Assembly (NCBI RefSeq): GCF_000369525.1
Contig: NZ_KB850072.1
Span: forward strand, 866,760-930,759
DNA length: 64,000 nucleotides
Reading direction: 5' to 3'
From: Acinetobacter higginsii
GTDB lineage: Bacteria; Pseudomonadota; Gammaproteobacteria; Pseudomonadales; Moraxellaceae
In this document: one piece after another, positions 43,394 to 53,086 of the stretch
Layout of the letters: each line of letters starts with the position of its first letter
How positions within the stretch are numbered: the first letter of the stretch is position 1
Notes under the pieces: generated by a model
What the model was told of the DNA's origin: nothing
Database searches by the model: none
Seen by the model: only the letters and a program-made list of their open reading frames with translations
Program-made: the position numbers and the translations under genes

Positions 43394-44251
43394 TTTTTTT
43401 CTCCTATAAAAGGTATCTCAATAATTAATAGAATACGGAAATAGCTTAATGATTTATTAAATTAAAATTAATTGAATATTAAATAAATAAAATGCTATAG
43501 GTATTCATTAATGTATTTCTCACTGCTTGCAGCGCGTCACTTTTATTTATAAGTTTGAGCTGAGAATAACTCTAAAATTGGCAATACTGAATCTTGCATC
43601 ATTATTTTGTCAACTTTCAGGTTTAAATTTCACAAATAAATGAAAAATACTCTAATTTTATAATGCAATTTGTAAGCTTTAGTCAACTGACGGTTACATT
43701 TCGATTGGCCTTTTTTGTGTGTTTTTTGACAAGCATTAATAATTATTTATTTAATTCTGTTTTTAAGTTTTTATTTAATTTAATCAATAACTAAGTTTTA
43801 ATAATAAATTATTTTTTGTATACTTTGAAATTGTAAAAGCCGACCCTAAATTGACAATTATGACGTTTTTTTGCAGTAATAAAATAGTGGGGTAGCAAAA
43901 ATGAACGCAATGGAAGAATATTTGTCATTTTTTTCCTATATAGGTTATATGAAAAAAATATGTTTTTTATTAATGAATTAGCATGTGGCTTAATACAACA
44001 TAAAAAAATTGAACTGTAAAGTTAACGAAGATAATAAATCTCTTGGAGATATTATTCAGTGTGTCTATGAGACAACAATACGGTGAGTTTAGGGCTGAAC
44101 ATGGTTTTGTGTTAAAATTACACAACGATATAAGGGCGACCAGATGTCGGTTTCTTGTTTTTATTGATAGTCTTTAAAAAAAATGATTTTTAAAAAATTG
44201 AAAATAAATTATTCTCTAAGCTCTTAAATTCAAATAAAAATAGGCATTAGG
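43394..44251. other. AT-rich 858-bp gap
   Basis: No convincing gene; a 26-codon ORF at 43901-43981 lacks a good ribosome-binding site. Near the right end TTGTGT-N7-ACACAA (44107-44125) is a perfect inverted repeat followed at once by CGATATAAGG, placed about 125 bases upstream of the outer-membrane protein gene and a possible operator for it. Confidence 0.45.
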
Positions 44252-44905
44252 ATGAAAAAAATATTTGTCGGGGTGATGGGAGTAGCAGTATCTCTCATGG
44301 GCGTAAATGGGTGGGCAGATACACCTTTACAAGTCAATTATGGGACACCTAAAGAGCTTGGACAGCGTACAGTCCAACCCATAGATCAGAATTATCGTAG
44401 TGAGACGAGCAGCGGAATTCAGACTTCTGTATTTGCAGAATATTATGGCTCTAGATTGCAGTCGGATGCGATTGATGGTCATGAGAAATTAAATGGCTTT
44501 GGTACAGGCGTTACATTTACAGCCTTGGATACCTTAAGTACAACATTTGGATTGAATTACCAAAAAAGTTCAGATTGGCACAGCACTGAAATCAATGTTA
44601 AAGGTGGCTATAAATTTTATAATCAAAATAATACTTATGCGAATGCAAGTATTGGTATTGGTTATGCATGGCTTGATGCAGATGACTATGATACTAAACT
44701 GCGTTATGTAACTTTGCCGATTGATTTTGAATTAGGTCACTATATTCAAAAGGATATTGCAGGCTATGTGGGACTTGGATATAAATGGCTGTACATCGAA
44801 AACTTTGACGATGCATGTACAGGTTATTTTTGTGAGAGCACCGCGTCTGATGTGTTAGATCTAGATGGAATCACTTATAAAGTGGGCATTCGTTACAATT
44901 TCTAA
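44252..44905 (+). CDS. Outer-membrane beta-barrel protein
   Basis: A 217-residue secreted protein with a signal peptide (about 1-22, ending NGWA) and alternating beta strands ending in phenylalanine (VGIRYNF), the OMP assembly signal. Aromatic girdle residues recur (LNYQKSS, GYKFYNQN, IGYAWLD). A Cys pair (DDACTGYFCES) is in one predicted loop. The exact porin family is not identifiable. Single unit with its own terminator. Confidence 0.8.
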   Translation: MKKIFVGVMGVAVSLMGVNGWADTPLQVNYGTPKELGQRTVQPIDQNYRSETSSGIQTSVFAEYYGSRLQSDAIDGHEKLNGFGTGVTFTALDTLSTTFGLNYQKSSDWHSTEINVKGGYKFYNQNNTYANASIGIGYAWLDADDYDTKLRYVTLPIDFELGHYIQKDIAGYVGLGYKWLYIENFDDACTGYFCESTASDVLDLDGITYKVGIRYNF

Positions 44906-44922
44906 GAATCCGTTTTTGCAAT

Positions 44923-44952
44923 AAAAGAGCTCGTCACAAGATGAGCTTTTTT
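44923..44952 (+). terminator. Intrinsic terminator after the OMP gene
   Basis: AGCTCGTC / GATGAGCT stem with loop ACAA, then T6. Confidence 0.87.
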
Positions 44953-45072
44953 ATTGATCTGATTCAGTTTAGCTTTACATAAAGTCGAAATAAATGCGTA
45001 CTTTTTGATCAATCCTTACTCATGCAAACAGTCAAAAAATCACGATCGCTTAAGATAAAGATTCAGTGATTA

Positions 45073-46962
45073 ATGAGAGCATTTAAAAAAATGACAAATA
45101 CTTTTGAATATAAACAAAAAAATTTAAAAACAACTCCCGCAATTAGCATCCAAACCTCAATGATTAATCGTTTTAGTCCAAAGTACTGGCGCATTGATGG
45201 TCCACAGACCATGTCGTTTGCAATTACCAATTATGGGAATGGCTTTGAAGCATCATTTCGCTCACGTACCACAACCGATCTTGCAGGGATTATTTGGGAT
45301 TCATATGATGCGAAAGATCATAAGTTTTTGGCTTATGAAACTAAATATGATTACAGCGGTGTGATTTGGGATTTTGATATTGAACTCTCGGCATCTATGC
45401 CAATGTTAAATAATCCAACATTAACACCGACACTTACTGTGCAATACAAAGCCAATGGTGAAGACAAGGTTGCTTACATTGTCTTGTTTAACTATGCAAA
45501 TCAGCCAGCATCTCGCTCGGCACATATTCATATCAATTGGAATACAGTCAAAGCGGGGTTTTCAGCAACAGAGTCTTTTCCTGTCACCAACATTCAGCGA
45601 ATTTCGTTTTCAGGTTTTACGAGCAGTTATAATGGGCATTCTACCCAGCCTTTAGCCCAAGTCGAAGATGGCTATATTCGTTTAACGAATTCGGTAACCA
45701 CAGGGCCAAATGCCAAACTTACGCTCAAGCGCGTTTCTGTTCCGCAACATGACTACGGCATCTGTACCAGCTACGATGACCATTATGATCTGAATCCACA
45801 GCGCTTGGTCGATAATATGCAGGCTTTGGGCTATCACGGTTTGATCAATCATTATTGTGGTATGTCAAAGTATCCTGAGATGTCTTGGAACAGTAGTATT
45901 AATAAATGGCAAATTCCAGATACGTTGGTGACCAATCAATCTGTTGTAAATCCATGTACACGTAAATGGCATGAGCGTTTCGCTCAAGCATTGCAGAATG
46001 CAGGGATGCAGCCTGTATTTGGTGTCAGTTTTGAAATGTACTCATTGGGCGCAAATGAATTCTGGGCACAGCGGGATTGGAATAGTAATTTAGGCCGTAC
46101 GGGGTATGAACCGCCAAGTTATTTCTTTAGCCCGTGTGATCAAAATGCACTTGCTTATCTACATAAAGCGTTTATTGAGTTTGCTGATACGATGGCTGTA
46201 GGCGGCTGTCCTGTAAATATGCAGATTGGTGAACCGTGGTGGTGGTATAATCAGGGTACAGATTTACCATGTGTCTATGATTATCCAACTAAACTGGCAT
46301 TTAACGCAGACACGGGATTGTATGCACCAGACTTGGGCACGATTTATGATGCAGTAAATAAAACAGGCACACCATATGATGAGTTTAAGGCTTGGTTACG
46401 CAATAAACTAGGACAGACATGTCGAGATATTCGTACAGTGATTAAAACCAAGTATCCAACAGCAAAAGTGTGTCCACTGATTTTCTTTCCAACGATTCGC
46501 ACACCGATTGAAACCTTGGCGACAGATATCAATTATCCAAGTGAGCACTATAGTTATCCGAATTTCGATTACATCATGACGGAAGCCTATGACTGGATTT
46601 TGGAAGCGCGTTTAGGCTTGGCTCATCAGGCGGTTTCAGAGATTCCTACACAAGATTTGAACTACCCAGCTGATAAAGTGGCTTATTTGGCAGGATTTGT
46701 TCCTGATTCCTCAATTGCTCACCTTTATGGATTCGATAAGACTAAGCCTTACCGAACACCAATCTGGCAGCGTGTATTTGGAGACATGAAGAATAATAAT
46801 CCTTTAGGACTGATGAAGCAGTTTATCTGGGCCTATCCGCAAGTGATGCAGGATTCTGTGACGATTGATACTGTACAGGCACCGAATGGATTCTTTGTCG
46901 AAAATACACTCTATAACCCTGTGAGTGATGATACGCCGTATCCACCTGAAATTTATTTATAA
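45073..46962 (+). CDS. Orphan TIM-barrel glycosidase-like protein
   Basis: A 629-residue protein without signal peptide. Residues about 30-220 form a beta-rich region; 225-600 look like a TIM barrel with two glutamates at positions typical of retaining clan-A glycosidases: E387 in MQIGEPWWWYN and E504 in DYIMTEAYDW. Tail-sheath-like phage proteins with a TIM barrel are known, and this may be related to them, but no other phage gene lies nearby. Start could be ATG 45073 or 45091. Closed by a terminator hairpin at 46978-47012. Confidence 0.65.
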   Translation: MRAFKKMTNTFEYKQKNLKTTPAISIQTSMINRFSPKYWRIDGPQTMSFAITNYGNGFEASFRSRTTTDLAGIIWDSYDAKDHKFLAYETKYDYSGVIWDFDIELSASMPMLNNPTLTPTLTVQYKANGEDKVAYIVLFNYANQPASRSAHIHINWNTVKAGFSATESFPVTNIQRISFSGFTSSYNGHSTQPLAQVEDGYIRLTNSVTTGPNAKLTLKRVSVPQHDYGICTSYDDHYDLNPQRLVDNMQALGYHGLINHYCGMSKYPEMSWNSSINKWQIPDTLVTNQSVVNPCTRKWHERFAQALQNAGMQPVFGVSFEMYSLGANEFWAQRDWNSNLGRTGYEPPSYFFSPCDQNALAYLHKAFIEFADTMAVGGCPVNMQIGEPWWWYNQGTDLPCVYDYPTKLAFNADTGLYAPDLGTIYDAVNKTGTPYDEFKAWLRNKLGQTCRDIRTVIKTKYPTAKVCPLIFFPTIRTPIETLATDINYPSEHYSYPNFDYIMTEAYDWILEARLGLAHQAVSEIPTQDLNYPADKVAYLAGFVPDSSIAHLYGFDKTKPYRTPIWQRVFGDMKNNNPLGLMKQFIWAYPQVMQDSVTIDTVQAPNGFFVENTLYNPVSDDTPYPPEIYL

Positions 46963-46977
46963 TTAATACTTAGACTG

Positions 46978-47012
46978 GAAGTGGTTTTTAAATTAAAAGC
47001 CACTTCTATTTT
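46978..47012 (+). terminator. Terminator after the TIM-barrel gene
   Basis: GAAGTGGTTTTT / AAAAGCCACTTC with one T-G pair and loop AAATT, then TATTTTC. Confidence 0.75.
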
Positions 47013-47222
47013 CATCCTTTGCCTAATTTTTTAATAGAATGATTTGAATCACGAAGTGAGTGCTGGCGGAATATCCATAGAATTTTTGTTTGATCATACG
47101 CAGTTAAATTTTTCTTACCCAACTGGTACAAAAGATATCTGCGGTGTCGCACTTTAATGATAAATTAGAACAAATGACCCGCAATGGCGGATTTCTATGA
47201 ATTTATCGTATGCAGTATTGTT

Positions 47223-47555
47223 ATGAAAATCAGAATTCTATCTCTAGGCTTAATCTCAATCTTATTTATTGGTTGTAACAAGCAGCCTGAAGTTAAAAGT
47301 GAGAAAGCGCAAGAAAGTTTTGAAGTCGTGGACAATAAAATCTCCGAATACATGGACATCTTGGATAATCCGGATACACCAAAACAAGAGCAGACACGCG
47401 TACTTTGCAAAGATTATCCTAATCTATATGAATCAAAGTATATTCCTGCTTTACTAAAACTTGCACCTAAGGACTATAGCAAAGAGAAGTTGATGTCTGA
47501 TTTAAAAGTATCGACGGATTATTATGCTGAAAAACTGGATATCAATTGTCAATAG
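47223..47555 (+). CDS. Small lipoprotein, unknown
   Basis: A 110-residue lipoprotein: signal peptide MKIRILSLGLISILFIGC with lipobox FIGC, then a helical, charged mature part with two further cysteines (RVLCKDYPN and DINCQ) likely bridged in the periplasm. Start set at 47223 because the signal peptide begins there; the frame opens 13 codons earlier. No family recognised. Confidence 0.7.
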   Translation: MKIRILSLGLISILFIGCNKQPEVKSEKAQESFEVVDNKISEYMDILDNPDTPKQEQTRVLCKDYPNLYESKYIPALLKLAPKDYSKEKLMSDLKVSTDYYAEKLDINCQ

Positions 47556-47562
47556 ACTGGCT

Positions 47563-47591
47563 TAGAGAGGAGATTTTCCTCTCTTATTTTT
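47563..47591 (+). terminator. Terminator after the small lipoprotein gene
   Basis: AGAGAGGA-GATTT-TCCTCTCT followed by TATTTTTA. Confidence 0.75.
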
Positions 47592-47716
47592 ACCCATCAG
47601 GAATTTTCGAATATTTAGAGTCAGGATTTACGCTCATTTAATTATTTCAAATAAGAATTAATCTCATCTTATGCTAAGATCAGCCGTCTATAAATGCATT
47701 GATCTAAAATAATATC

Positions 47717-48229
47717 ATGATAAAGAAAATCGTTTCGATTACATCAATTTTGATGTGTAGTACATATATTTATGCCCTTGAGTCTGATTTTCAGCAGTCA
47801 ATTTATATTGAAGCTACAGATACGCTTTATAGCCCAAATCAAAGTTCCTTTTCGGCTTCTAATATCCAAATTAAACAAGGTACGATTGATATCCAAGCGG
47901 CTAAAGCCATAGGAACTCTGAAAAATGGCCAGCCTTATCAACTTACGCTGATGGGAAGCCCTGTCAGATTTCAGCAAAAAGTGAGTGAAGAAAAGGGAAT
48001 GGTTTATGGTAAGGCCAACCGCGTTGAGTACAACACTTCAGCAACTGAAATTGTATTAAAAGGTAATGCATCCATTATCATGGATGGCTCCAGTATTTCA
48101 GGTGAAACGCTAAGATATAATTTAACCATAGGTGATGTTGAGGCTCGTGGTAGCTCGAATAAACGCGTTCAGATGGTTATTCCACCGCAGAAAAATGTGA
48201 AAATGAAGCCGCTGATCAGAAGTCAGTAG
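47717..48229 (+). CDS. LptA/OstA-like periplasmic protein
   Basis: A 170-residue secreted protein: signal peptide (about 1-20, ending YIYA) then the jellyroll repeats of the LptA/OstA family (IYIEATDTLYSPNQSSFSASNI... MVYGKANRVEYNTS... IVLKGNASIIMDGSSISGE... EARG), which form the periplasmic bridge for lipopolysaccharide or lipooligosaccharide. LptC and LptB are not adjacent, so this is likely a second, stand-alone LptA-like copy rather than the main lptA gene. Confidence 0.82.
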   Translation: MIKKIVSITSILMCSTYIYALESDFQQSIYIEATDTLYSPNQSSFSASNIQIKQGTIDIQAAKAIGTLKNGQPYQLTLMGSPVRFQQKVSEEKGMVYGKANRVEYNTSATEIVLKGNASIIMDGSSISGETLRYNLTIGDVEARGSSNKRVQMVIPPQKNVKMKPLIRSQ

Positions 48230-48389
48230 GCGAGTCAAAGTACTTCCATTTGCTTATTTACCTCATAAAATTGTTATTCTTGTATTGGCGCGCCAAAATC
48301 TGTCGTTTAGTTGACTTTATGGACTTGAAAAACTGGAAATAGAACATATTATAATTTTTTTCTTATTCTGATATTACAGGCGGAATACG

Positions 48390-48671
48390 GTGAACGAAGA
48401 AGTTTTGTTACCTGCATCACGAGCGACTGCAATTTCTAATGCAAATGTTAAAAAGTTAACAGTAGATAAAATTCTCTCAAAAATTTCCAGTACGATTAAA
48501 TTAAGAGCCAGTGACGGTGATCGAGATGCCTTACAACAATTTTCAAAACATGAAGTCAGTAGCGAAGATGCGGATATTGTTGTAACTGAATTAAAGGAAG
48601 CAGGTTATAGAGTTTTCTTAAATCCTAATTTTACCAATACCAATATTCAGTTTCAGCTAGAGTGGGACTGA
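48390..48671 (+). CDS. Small hypothetical protein, GTG start
   Basis: A 93-residue soluble protein starting at GTG 48390 with AGGCGG upstream. It mixes a helical first part and an alpha/beta end (VVTELKEAGYRVFLNPNFTN). No family recognised. Followed by a strong terminator. Confidence 0.6.
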   Translation: MNEEVLLPASRATAISNANVKKLTVDKILSKISSTIKLRASDGDRDALQQFSKHEVSSEDADIVVTELKEAGYRVFLNPNFTNTNIQFQLEWD

Positions 48672-48684
48672 TTCCTAAAGACCG

Positions 48685-48717
48685 TAAAAAGCTCCAAATT
48701 TGATTGGGGCTTTTTTA
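48685..48717 (+). terminator. Intrinsic terminator
   Basis: AAAAAGCTCCAA / TTGGGGCTTTTTT stem with loop ATTTGA. Confidence 0.88.
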
Positions 48718-48806
48718 TGCGCCATTTTCTTTTCTAGAAGTAAAACTTATCCCTAAATGTTTAATAAATTTGTTTATAATGTTGAAAAATCAATTTAGAG
48801 CGATGG

Positions 48807-49061
48807 ATGAGTTTAAAAGGATTGCTCTTTGTCATGTTAGGGATGGCATTGGCTTTTGCCAGTTACTTCTACTGGAATTATAAAAAAACGGGTGGCTATC
48901 AGAAGAATAGTGATGGCTATTATGGTTATTCTTTTCCGAGTGACAATGGATTAAACAATCCAGCAGATTGTGAATTAGCAAATACAGAAAACCCAGAAGA
49001 GCCACCAGTATCAGCGGAGTGGATGCAAGGGTGTAAGAAGTATTTTGAGATCAATCAATAA
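48807..49061 (+). CDS. Small secreted or membrane-anchored hypothetical protein
   Basis: An 84-residue protein: an N-terminal hydrophobic segment (LLFVMLGMALAFASYFYW), then a polar, tyrosine-rich domain with two cysteines (ADCELAN, QGCKKYF). Probably anchored in the inner membrane, facing the periplasm. No family recognised; its stop codon overlaps the following terminator. Confidence 0.65.
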   Translation: MSLKGLLFVMLGMALAFASYFYWNYKKTGGYQKNSDGYYGYSFPSDNGLNNPADCELANTENPEEPPVSAEWMQGCKKYFEINQ

Positions 49062-49083
49062 AAAGCACCTGACGGTGCTTTTT
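49058..49083. terminator. Bidirectional terminator between the small gene and ybdG
   Basis: AAAAAGCACC-TGAC-GGTGCTTTTT, A- and T-runs on both sides. Confidence 0.9.
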
Positions 49084-49094
49084 ATTGAGCTAGA

Positions 49095-50342
49095 TTAAGC
49101 TTTATCGGTTTGTTCAGCAGAGAGTACCTGAAAATCGTGACCTGATGGCGCTTGATAAATTCTCAAGCCAAATTCAGGAATAATTGCAATCAAGTGATCA
49201 AAAATATCAGACTGAATTGCTTCATACGAAGCCCATGCAATGGTATTGGTAAATGCATAGATTTCTAATGGTAAGCCTTCACTGGTTGGTTGCATTTGAC
49301 GCACCAAAATAGTTTGGTTTTGGGCAATCCCTTGATGCTGACGTAAGTAAAATTCAACATAAGCACGGAACGTCCCAAGATTGGTTAAACGACGTTGATT
49401 ATACTGAGACTGATTACTCAAGTGATTGTTGAACTCTTCAATTTCAGATTTCTTAGCATCGAGGTACTGATCAAGTAACAAGAAGTCTTTGAGCTTTTGT
49501 TGTTCTGCATCAGACATGAAGTGAACACTACTTTGATCTAGGAACAGTGAACGTTTAATACGACGGCAGCCTGACTCACTCATCCCACGCCAGTTTCTAA
49601 AGGTGTCAGTCACCAGTTTATTTGTTGGAATGGTTGTAAAGGTCTTATCAAAGTTCTGTACGGTCACCGTATGTAATGACATATCAATGACATCGCCGTC
49701 TGCATTTAAAGATGGCATTTCAATCCAGTCACCAATACGGACCATGTCATAAGAAGCAATTTGAACACTGGCAACCAAAGAAAGAATGGTATTTTGGAAC
49801 ACCAACATCAATACCGCAGCCATTGCACCGAAGCCTGCAAGTAGGGTAAACACATCTTTTTTCAAGAAGGTACCCAAAATCATAAGGCCACAAACAACGA
49901 ATAAGATCAGTTTAACAAGTTGCAGATAGCCCTTAATCGGCTTATTTCTAGACTTGGGATTACGTTGATAAATTAAGTTAAAAATATTCAGCGCTTCACT
50001 GACAGTAAGTGCTAGGGTCAGGAAGATAAAAGCCTGCGCACCCATTTGTACAAAGCTGATGAATTTCTCTGGTAGATGTGGAATCGTGGTAATGCCATTC
50101 ATGATGACAATCGCAGGGACGATATTGGCAAAACGCTGAGTCACACTATGTTGTGCGAAAATTGATTGATTTGGAGATTTAAATTTTGTAACTAAATGGC
50201 GAATACCACGGACGATAATTCTTTTCGCAATAAAGTTGGCAAGTGCCGCAAACAAAATCAAAATGATGAATGCAATCGCTGTTTCTAGCCATGGGTAATG
50301 GCTTAACTCACTACGCAAATACTTTAAATAATCCAAACCCAA
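49095..50342 (-). CDS. ybdG: YbdG-type mechanosensitive channel
   Basis: A 415-residue MscS-family channel with five membrane helices and the family's pore-lining helix in GFGAMAAVLMLVFQNTILSLVA. The cytoplasmic part matches E. coli YbdG (also 415 residues) closely, including WIEMPSLNADGDVIDMS, TTIPTNKLVTDTFRNWRGMS and ESGCRRIKRS. Such channels open on hypo-osmotic shock. Same direction as yaiL upstream, but with a 114-bp gap. Confidence 0.93.
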   Translation of the reverse strand: MGLDYLKYLRSELSHYPWLETAIAFIILILFAALANFIAKRIIVRGIRHLVTKFKSPNQSIFAQHSVTQRFANIVPAIVIMNGITTIPHLPEKFISFVQMGAQAFIFLTLALTVSEALNIFNLIYQRNPKSRNKPIKGYLQLVKLILFVVCGLMILGTFLKKDVFTLLAGFGAMAAVLMLVFQNTILSLVASVQIASYDMVRIGDWIEMPSLNADGDVIDMSLHTVTVQNFDKTFTTIPTNKLVTDTFRNWRGMSESGCRRIKRSLFLDQSSVHFMSDAEQQKLKDFLLLDQYLDAKKSEIEEFNNHLSNQSQYNQRRLTNLGTFRAYVEFYLRQHQGIAQNQTILVRQMQPTSEGLPLEIYAFTNTIAWASYEAIQSDIFDHLIAIIPEFGLRIYQAPSGHDFQVLSAEQTDKA

Positions 50343-50456
50343 AACACCTTATAAATTCTTTGAGCGGGAATTGTAAGGTGTAATGGTGTTTTATATTAAC
50401 TTGATCACAGTTTATATACGATTTGTAAAGGCGTCTTTACATAACTGTTGGATGAT

Positions 50457-50996
50457 TTACCACATTAGATCATCAGGAATCACATATGCTGCATATGGAT
50501 CTTCCTCATCGGTAGTTTGATCATTTTTCTCGGTATTGTTATTTATCAAGATAAAACCTTGCATTTTTTGATCAATTTTTTCCGCAAGCGCTTTAGGTAA
50601 ATAAGCGTAACTGTCTTGATCTTTGGCAATCACAAGTGAACCTGAAACAAGGGCATTATACACTTGCTGTGAAAGATAGACTTTTTTGATCTTGCCCTCA
50701 TCAATAAATTGATAAGTTACGTCACCTTCAATTTCTTTGACTTTATGATGTTTAATCATCTGGATGATCGAAGCTTTTAGGGCTTTCTCTTCCAGTACAG
50801 CTTGCTTTTCTTGATTCAATGCTTGGTCTTTGGCTAGTTTTTCTTGTTTGGCACGGTCGATTTCAGCTTTCAATGCCGCATCATCATTTTGTCCAGTACG
50901 TTGGCCATGTTGTGCTTGCTTCGTTAATTTTTTTGCTTTCTTATTATCAACCAAGCCCGCTTTTAACAATTGAGCTTGCAATGCATTTTTAACCAT
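50457..50996 (-). CDS. yaiL: YaiL family (DUF2058) protein
   Basis: A 179-residue YaiL/DUF2058 protein: a lysine/glutamine-rich helical N-terminal half (LKKAGLVDNKKAKKLTKQ-type opening) and a compact C-terminal domain with GDVTYQFIDEGKIKKVYLS. The family is described as nucleoid-/polynucleotide-associated, function unsettled. It starts 4 bases after the DUF1275 gene stop, so it is part of the sstT operon. Confidence 0.88.
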   Translation of the reverse strand: MVKNALQAQLLKAGLVDNKKAKKLTKQAQHGQRTGQNDDAALKAEIDRAKQEKLAKDQALNQEKQAVLEEKALKASIIQMIKHHKVKEIEGDVTYQFIDEGKIKKVYLSQQVYNALVSGSLVIAKDQDSYAYLPKALAEKIDQKMQGFILINNNTEKNDQTTDEEDPYAAYVIPDDLMW

Positions 50997-50999
50997 AAT

Positions 51000-51680
51000 T
51001 CAATCCAAATTTGAGTTTGATGAAGAACGAAAATAGAAAATCCAGTAGGCAACACTCATTGCTAAGCTTAATGCTGCTGGAATGAGAAAGGTCTGTAAGT
51101 TTAAATAAGGATAAAGCAGACTCGCAATAAGTCCACCACATAAAAACCCGATAAAGATGAGAAGATGCAGAAAAATACGGCGTTTTTCTACTTTTAAGCC
51201 ACGTGCTTTATAGCCTAATGCTAAACCGATATCGGTCAGCACGCCAGATAAGTGCGTTGTGCGGATAATTGCCCCTTTATAGTGGCTTACCATCGCATTC
51301 TGTACACCCATGGCAACACAGGCCCATAACAGGCCGTAGCGCGGGAAATAAGGCAGTAAGAGCCAAGTGAGAACCAGAAAGATCGCAACTAAACTAAGTG
51401 GTAGGCCATAACGTCGACCAAATGCAACACTACCATTGCCAAGGATTAAACCACTATAAAAAGAGCCAATCACAAAGCAAAGAATCACCAGACTGAGGTA
51501 GATAAAATGCTCAGGCTGCCAGTCAAGCAAACTCATTGCTAACATACTGACATTGCCTGTCATGTGTGAAACGGACTGATGGAGGACTGTAAATAAGCCC
51601 AAAACGTTTACCATACCTGCATTCAGTGCGAGGAAGAAAGCACCGAGTTGAATCCAGTTAGGTAAACGTTGAAGTGGCAT
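51000..51680 (-). CDS. YoaK/DUF1275 family membrane protein
   Basis: A 226-residue membrane protein with about six helices. GMVNVLGLFTVLHQSVSHMTGNVS at the start and the later THLSGVLTDIG are the DUF1275 signatures (the family also has proposed transporter roles). It lies 6 bases after sstT and 3 bases before yaiL, so the three form one operon. Confidence 0.9.
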   Translation of the reverse strand: MPLQRLPNWIQLGAFFLALNAGMVNVLGLFTVLHQSVSHMTGNVSMLAMSLLDWQPEHFIYLSLVILCFVIGSFYSGLILGNGSVAFGRRYGLPLSLVAIFLVLTWLLLPYFPRYGLLWACVAMGVQNAMVSHYKGAIIRTTHLSGVLTDIGLALGYKARGLKVEKRRIFLHLLIFIGFLCGGLIASLLYPYLNLQTFLIPAALSLAMSVAYWIFYFRSSSNSNLD

Positions 51681-51686
51681 AGCAAC

Positions 51687-52889
51687 CTATGATCTTGGAT
51701 GGTCTCTAAAATCAACAGCAGCGGTAAATAATACATCTGTCGATGAATTCAATGCTGTTTCCGTTGAATCTTGCAATACACTGATAATCATACCAATCGC
51801 AACGATTTGCATGGCAATTTCAGATGATATACCAAACAAACTACAAGCAACAGGGATTAACAATAAAGATCCACCTGCAACGCCTGAAGCGCCACATGCA
51901 GAAACCGTTGCAACCACTGATAAAATAATCATGGTACTCAAGTCAACAGGAATATCGAGTGTATGCACAGTAGCAAGGGTAAGCACCGTAATTGTGACTG
52001 CTGCACCTGCCATATTGATAGTCGCACCCAATGGAATTGATACGCTTGCAGTTGCTTCATTGACACCTAAACGCTGAGCCAAATCTAGGTTTACTGGAAT
52101 ATTGGCAGCTGAACTACGGGTAAAGAAGGCGGTAATACCACTTTCTTTTAAACAGGTAAAGACTAAAGGGTATGGGTTAGCCTTCATGGTAATCGCAACC
52201 AAAATTGGATTAATCACCAGTGCAACAAATAGCATTGTGCCGATGAGGACCGCTAATAGGTGGGCATAACTGGTCAGTGTTGCTAGACCTTCGCTTGCAA
52301 ATGTCACTGCAACTAAACCAAAAATACCAATCGGGGCAAAACCAATCACGGTATGAATGATTTTATTAACTGCTCCAGCCACATCAGTCAAAACTTGCTT
52401 GGTCGTGTCAGAGCTATGACGTAAAGCTAGGCCTAAACCAATTGCCCAAGCCAAGATACCAATAAAGTTGGCTTCACCAATTGCTTGAACAGGGTTTGCA
52501 ATAAAACTTAAAAGTAAATTCTTTAGAATCTCTGCAAGGCTACCTGGTGCTTGAAGGCCTGTTTCTGCCGGTAAATGTAAAAAAAGTTGGCTTGGAAACA
52601 AAACACTTGCAGTTACCGCACTGAATGCAGCAAGTAGCATGCCGACCACATACAAAACCAGCACAGGTTTGATATTTGAATTCTGACCAATCTGGAAATT
52701 TGCAATTGAAGATAGAACTAAAACAAAAACTAAAATCGGTGCAACAGACTTTAATGCTTTAATGAATAATTCACCCAATAAACTTAAGTAGGGTGTAAAG
52801 TTAGGAAAGAGCAAAGCGACGCCAATCCCTAAAAAAATAGCGATAATAATTTTGCTAACTAAGCTCAAGCGAGACAGTACATTAAACAT
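51687..52889 (-). CDS. sstT: Serine/threonine sodium symporter
   Basis: A 400-residue dicarboxylate/amino acid:cation symporter (DAACS) family protein matching SstT. The serine-rich re-entrant loop motif [13 protein letters not shown] and the [20 protein letters not shown] segment define the sodium- and substrate-binding region. First gene of an operon with DUF1275 and yaiL. Confidence 0.95.
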   Translation of the reverse strand: MFNVLSRLSLVSKIIIAIFLGIGVALLFPNFTPYLSLLGELFIKALKSVAPILVFVLVLSSIANFQIGQNSNIKPVLVLYVVGMLLAAFSAVTASVLFPSQLFLHLPAETGLQAPGSLAEILKNLLLSFIANPVQAIGEANFIGILAWAIGLGLALRHSSDTTKQVLTDVAGAVNKIIHTVIGFAPIGIFGLVAVTFASEGLATLTSYAHLLAVLIGTMLFVALVINPILVAITMKANPYPLVFTCLKESGITAFFTRSSAANIPVNLDLAQRLGVNEATASVSIPLGATINMAGAAVTITVLTLATVHTLDIPVDLSTMIILSVVATVSACGASGVAGGSLLLIPVACSLFGISSEIAMQIVAIGMIISVLQDSTETALNSSTDVLFTAAVDFRDHPRS

Positions 52890-53086
52890 ATAAAGGCCTT
52901 ATAAACCTATGCACGGTTTAAGGTTAAACAAGCGCGGTATTCTATACCTAAGAACCGTGAATAATAAAATTTTTTTTGCAATTCAATCACTTTAAAAATA
53001 CCGAAAAAATTAACACAATGTTTTTTAAAAATAATTATGAAAACATGATACATCCTTTTGTATAAAAAAAACCCAATAAAAGCTGT

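Noticed and set aside
43901..43981. A 26-codon ORF in the gap upstream of the outer-membrane protein
   Set aside because: Lacks a good ribosome-binding site, has low-complexity composition and no terminator after it.
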